NCBI RefSeq assembly: GCF_041260155.1
Contig: NC_091944.1
Span: 27,637,832-27,701,831 of the forward strand
DNA: 64,000 bases
From: Ptychodera flava
Taxonomy: Eukaryota > Hemichordata > Enteropneusta > Ptychoderidae
Direction: 5' to 3'
Positions 61,850 to 64,000 of this stretch are shown here, in pieces (positions within the stretch are counted from its first letter, which is position 1; the number at the start of each line of letters is the position of its first letter). Position numbers and translations under genes: made by a program. The notes under the pieces were generated by a model. The model ran no database searches, was not told the DNA's origin, and worked only from the letters and a program-made list of their open reading frames with translations.

Positions 61850-62125
61850 GGTCACGGGGGAGGTCAGGTCCCCCCTCCTGCCGTTGGAGCTTTTGAAAAA
61901 TAGAGATTAAAATGGTGTAATTCGGTGGCACTTGGGGAGTATTTTTGCGGGGGGAGGTCAGGAGGTGGGTGTCCCCCCCTCCTGCCATTGGAGCTTTTGA
62001 AAAATAGAGATAAAAATGGTGTTATTTGGTGGCACTTGGGGAGTATTTTTGCGGGGGGAGGTCAGGAGGGGAGTGTCCCCCCCTCCTGCCGTTGGAGCTT
62101 TAAAAAAATAGTGATTAAAATGGTG
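61850..62125 (+). repeat. Minisatellite, 104-bp period, ~2.6 copies
   Basis: The anchor CC(G/A)TTGGAGC occurs at 61881, 61985 and 62089. Units contain 'ggtggcacttggggagt', a G-run 'gcggggggaggtcagg' and a C-run before 'tcctgcc'. It abuts the 3' tail of the LINE at 62126. Confidence 0.9.
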
Positions 62126-64000
62126 TTCAATTCAATTCAATTCAATTACTTTATTATCCACAATAAATGTAGAAAGTTGCCTTCAGGCACATCATATACA
62201 AATTAAAATAGTACAACTAGCAAAAGCATTCTATAAAAAGGGACGCTATTACACATTGAAATGCTTAAAAACACACAAGGTAGCGACATAGATACAAAAA
62301 TTGAAACATAGATTGAAGCAGCAAAGGACCAACTGGAGGTTTAAAACAACTACATCGAGTTTGAGTTTAAAATTGAAACTGCTGATGGAAGAAATTACTT
62401 TTTGAAGAGGTTTTTCTTTGCACGAGGAACCCGAAAACGTCTCCCTGGCGGGAGTTTCTGGAAGTAACCATGGAGAGGGTGATCAGAATCATTGACAATA
62501 TTCTGCGCTTTCCTTTTCACTGCCAGCTGGTAAAGGTTTACAAGGGAATTTTGACGACAGCCAATAATTTTTCTGCCATCCTCACAATACGAGAAAGCTT
62601 ACTTCTGTTTCTGACAGTCAAATTTCCATACCACAAAATGATATTATAGGTTAAAACACTCTCAATGAGGGATCTGTACACTATTTGTAAAATATTTTGA
62701 CTCACATTGAACGATTTGAGTTTCCTGAGGTTGAGAAGGTATAATCTTTGTTGGGACTTTTTCGCTATATAGTCAGTATTTTCATCAAATGTGAGTTTTT
62801 CATCTAGAAATGAACCTAAGTATTTGAAACATGAAACGACTTCAACAGATTCATCGTTGATTGTGACAGGAGTAAAATCCGGGCAAACTTTACAACCAAT
62901 GACAAGCTCTTTTGTTTTACTAATATTCATATCTAAATAGCTATCTATGCACCAGTTCTCTAAAATTTCAACATTATGGAAATATTCAGAAAGAGAATCT
63001 TCCTTTTTGAGTAGCCCAACAAGAGCCATGTCATCAGCAAATTTGAACAAACAAGATATTGCAGTATTGCACTTATGTGATCTGTGTAAATAGAAAATAG
63101 AGTAGGTGATAACACGCAACCTTGTGGTGCACCAACATTCAGTACAATTTCCTCTGACATGTAGCCATTTACACATACCCGTTGTGGTTTTTCTCTAAGA
63201 AAATCACTGATCCAGAGAATTATGTTGGCATCGACATTCATATTGATAAGACGTCTAAGGAGAACATATGGTTCAATGGTGTTGAAAGCGCTTGAAAAGT
63301 CTATAAAAAGAATACGAATGTATGCATTTGCGGATTCTAAATGTTGAGAAAGTAAATTAAAAAGAGTGATAGATGCGTCTTCAACCCCTCTATACGCAAA
63401 CTGAAACGGATCTAACTTATCAGCCACATTACAAAGCAAATGCTTCCGCACAATACTTTCCATAAACTTGCTCAGAATTGATGTTAAGGCAATGGGACGA
63501 TAGTCATTCAGCTGCTTTGGGTTGGGCTTCTTTGGAACTGGAATAATTGTAGATGTCTTCCATGTACCGTGACGGGGGACAACATGAAGATTTAATAACA
63601 TCTGGAAAATGTAGGAAAAAATGGGACCGAGTTGTCAAGCACAATTTTTCAAAACCCTTCCTGTAATTTTATCGGGAGCTGCTGCTTTGTTACTGTTTAA
63701 TTTTAAAAAGCTACCTTCAACATCGCTTTGGGAGACCTCAATCTGATCAGAGACAGGCTTCAAACTCTGACACAATGTTACACATTCATTGGTGAAATCT
63801 CTTACATCAAAACGAGCATAAAATTTGTTTAATTCATCGGGGAAGGCAAGTAGATCACGAGGGAATGAATTTAGGCTAGTGTTTTGTTTTTTACCCATCA
63901 TAACTTTCAACCCATCCCATGCAGCTTTACAATTATTTGTTTTCAATTTTTCTTCAACTTTCATTCTGTACTTATATTTCGCAATTCTAGCCTGCTGTCT
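62126..64000 (-). mobile_element. LINE (CR1/Rex1/L2-like, Jockey superfamily), reverse transcriptase region; 5' end beyond window
   Basis: The - strand reads from the RT N-terminal part (SNKAAAPDKITGRVLKNCA, IIPVPKK, DYRPIALTSILSKFMESIV, DPFQFAYR) through palm motif A (ILFIDFSSAFNTI, about 63278-63312) and GAPQGCVLSP. The catalytic FADD follows (FKFADDMALVG, about 63020-63050). After that come KYLGSFLDEKL and the C-terminal SVLTYNIILWYGNLTV. An in-frame TGA just after LKNCA (near 63635) and a frame change near 63070-63100 make it defective. The 3' end is a (TTGAA)n tail at 62126-62148. It lies in the copy D intron in the same direction as that gene, or beyond it if D ends earlier. Confidence 0.88.

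Overview
This is eukaryotic nuclear DNA: AT-rich, mostly non-coding, with spliced genes, GT-AG introns, metazoan gene families and many transposon remnants. Multi-exon SLC16-type transporters, single-exon TRIM-NHL genes, a tRNA-headed SINE, Jockey-superfamily LINEs and satellite-bearing repeats whose ends begin with AGCTCA suggest a marine invertebrate. An invertebrate deuterostome such as a hemichordate or amphioxus, or a lophotrochozoan, would fit. I cannot fix the species; hemichordate is only a weak preference.

Layout. (1) 1-32.5 kb is a tandem cluster of three SLC16/monocarboxylate-transporter-like genes on the + strand. Copy A (351-4804) enters the window with its last four coding exons. 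Copy B (7961-13040) is a close duplicate, introns included, but carries a frameshift, a nonsense codon and a dead splice acceptor, so it looks like a pseudogene. Copy C (22669-32450) has all six coding exons and predicts an intact 492-residue protein. The B-C spacer and the introns of C are packed with repeats: foldback elements, a 2.7 kb TIR-bounded element, a 1.7 kb element built on ~147 bp tandem repeats, and piggyBac-like MITEs in a second satellite. (2) 32.5-39.3 kb has no recognisable gene; it contains one tRNA-derived SINE. (3) 39.3-47.7 kb is a TRIM-NHL locus on the - strand: an intact single-exon gene of 743 codons (39361-41592) and a decayed paralogue (44792-46968), with a possible orphan terminal exon upstream. 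(4) 48.0-53.8 kb is a nest of mobile elements: a foldback with repeated perfect AP-2-like palindromes, an LTR-retroelement fossil with a LINE inside one LTR, a second SINE copy and a CACTG-type MITE. (5) 59.0-60.0 kb holds the last two exons of a fourth SLC16 paralogue on the - strand (copy D). Its upstream intron contains a foldback MITE, a 104 bp minisatellite and, from 62.1 kb to the window edge, a LINE reverse-transcriptase gene.

How the genes relate. The SLC16 copies share intron phases (1,1,0,1,1) and the exon lengths 160, 186, ~555-562, 205, 165 and ~206-209 nt, so they arose by DNA duplication. They keep the SLC16 signatures, but by eye two residues of the MCT1 proton/lactate site are replaced (Lys38 position by His, Asp309 position by Gln). 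Substrate and coupling may therefore differ from lactate/H+. The TRIM-NHL gene is probably an E3 ligase or RNA-binding regulator and has no evident functional link to the transporters.

All homology statements come from reading motifs and comparing segments by eye; no database search was run.
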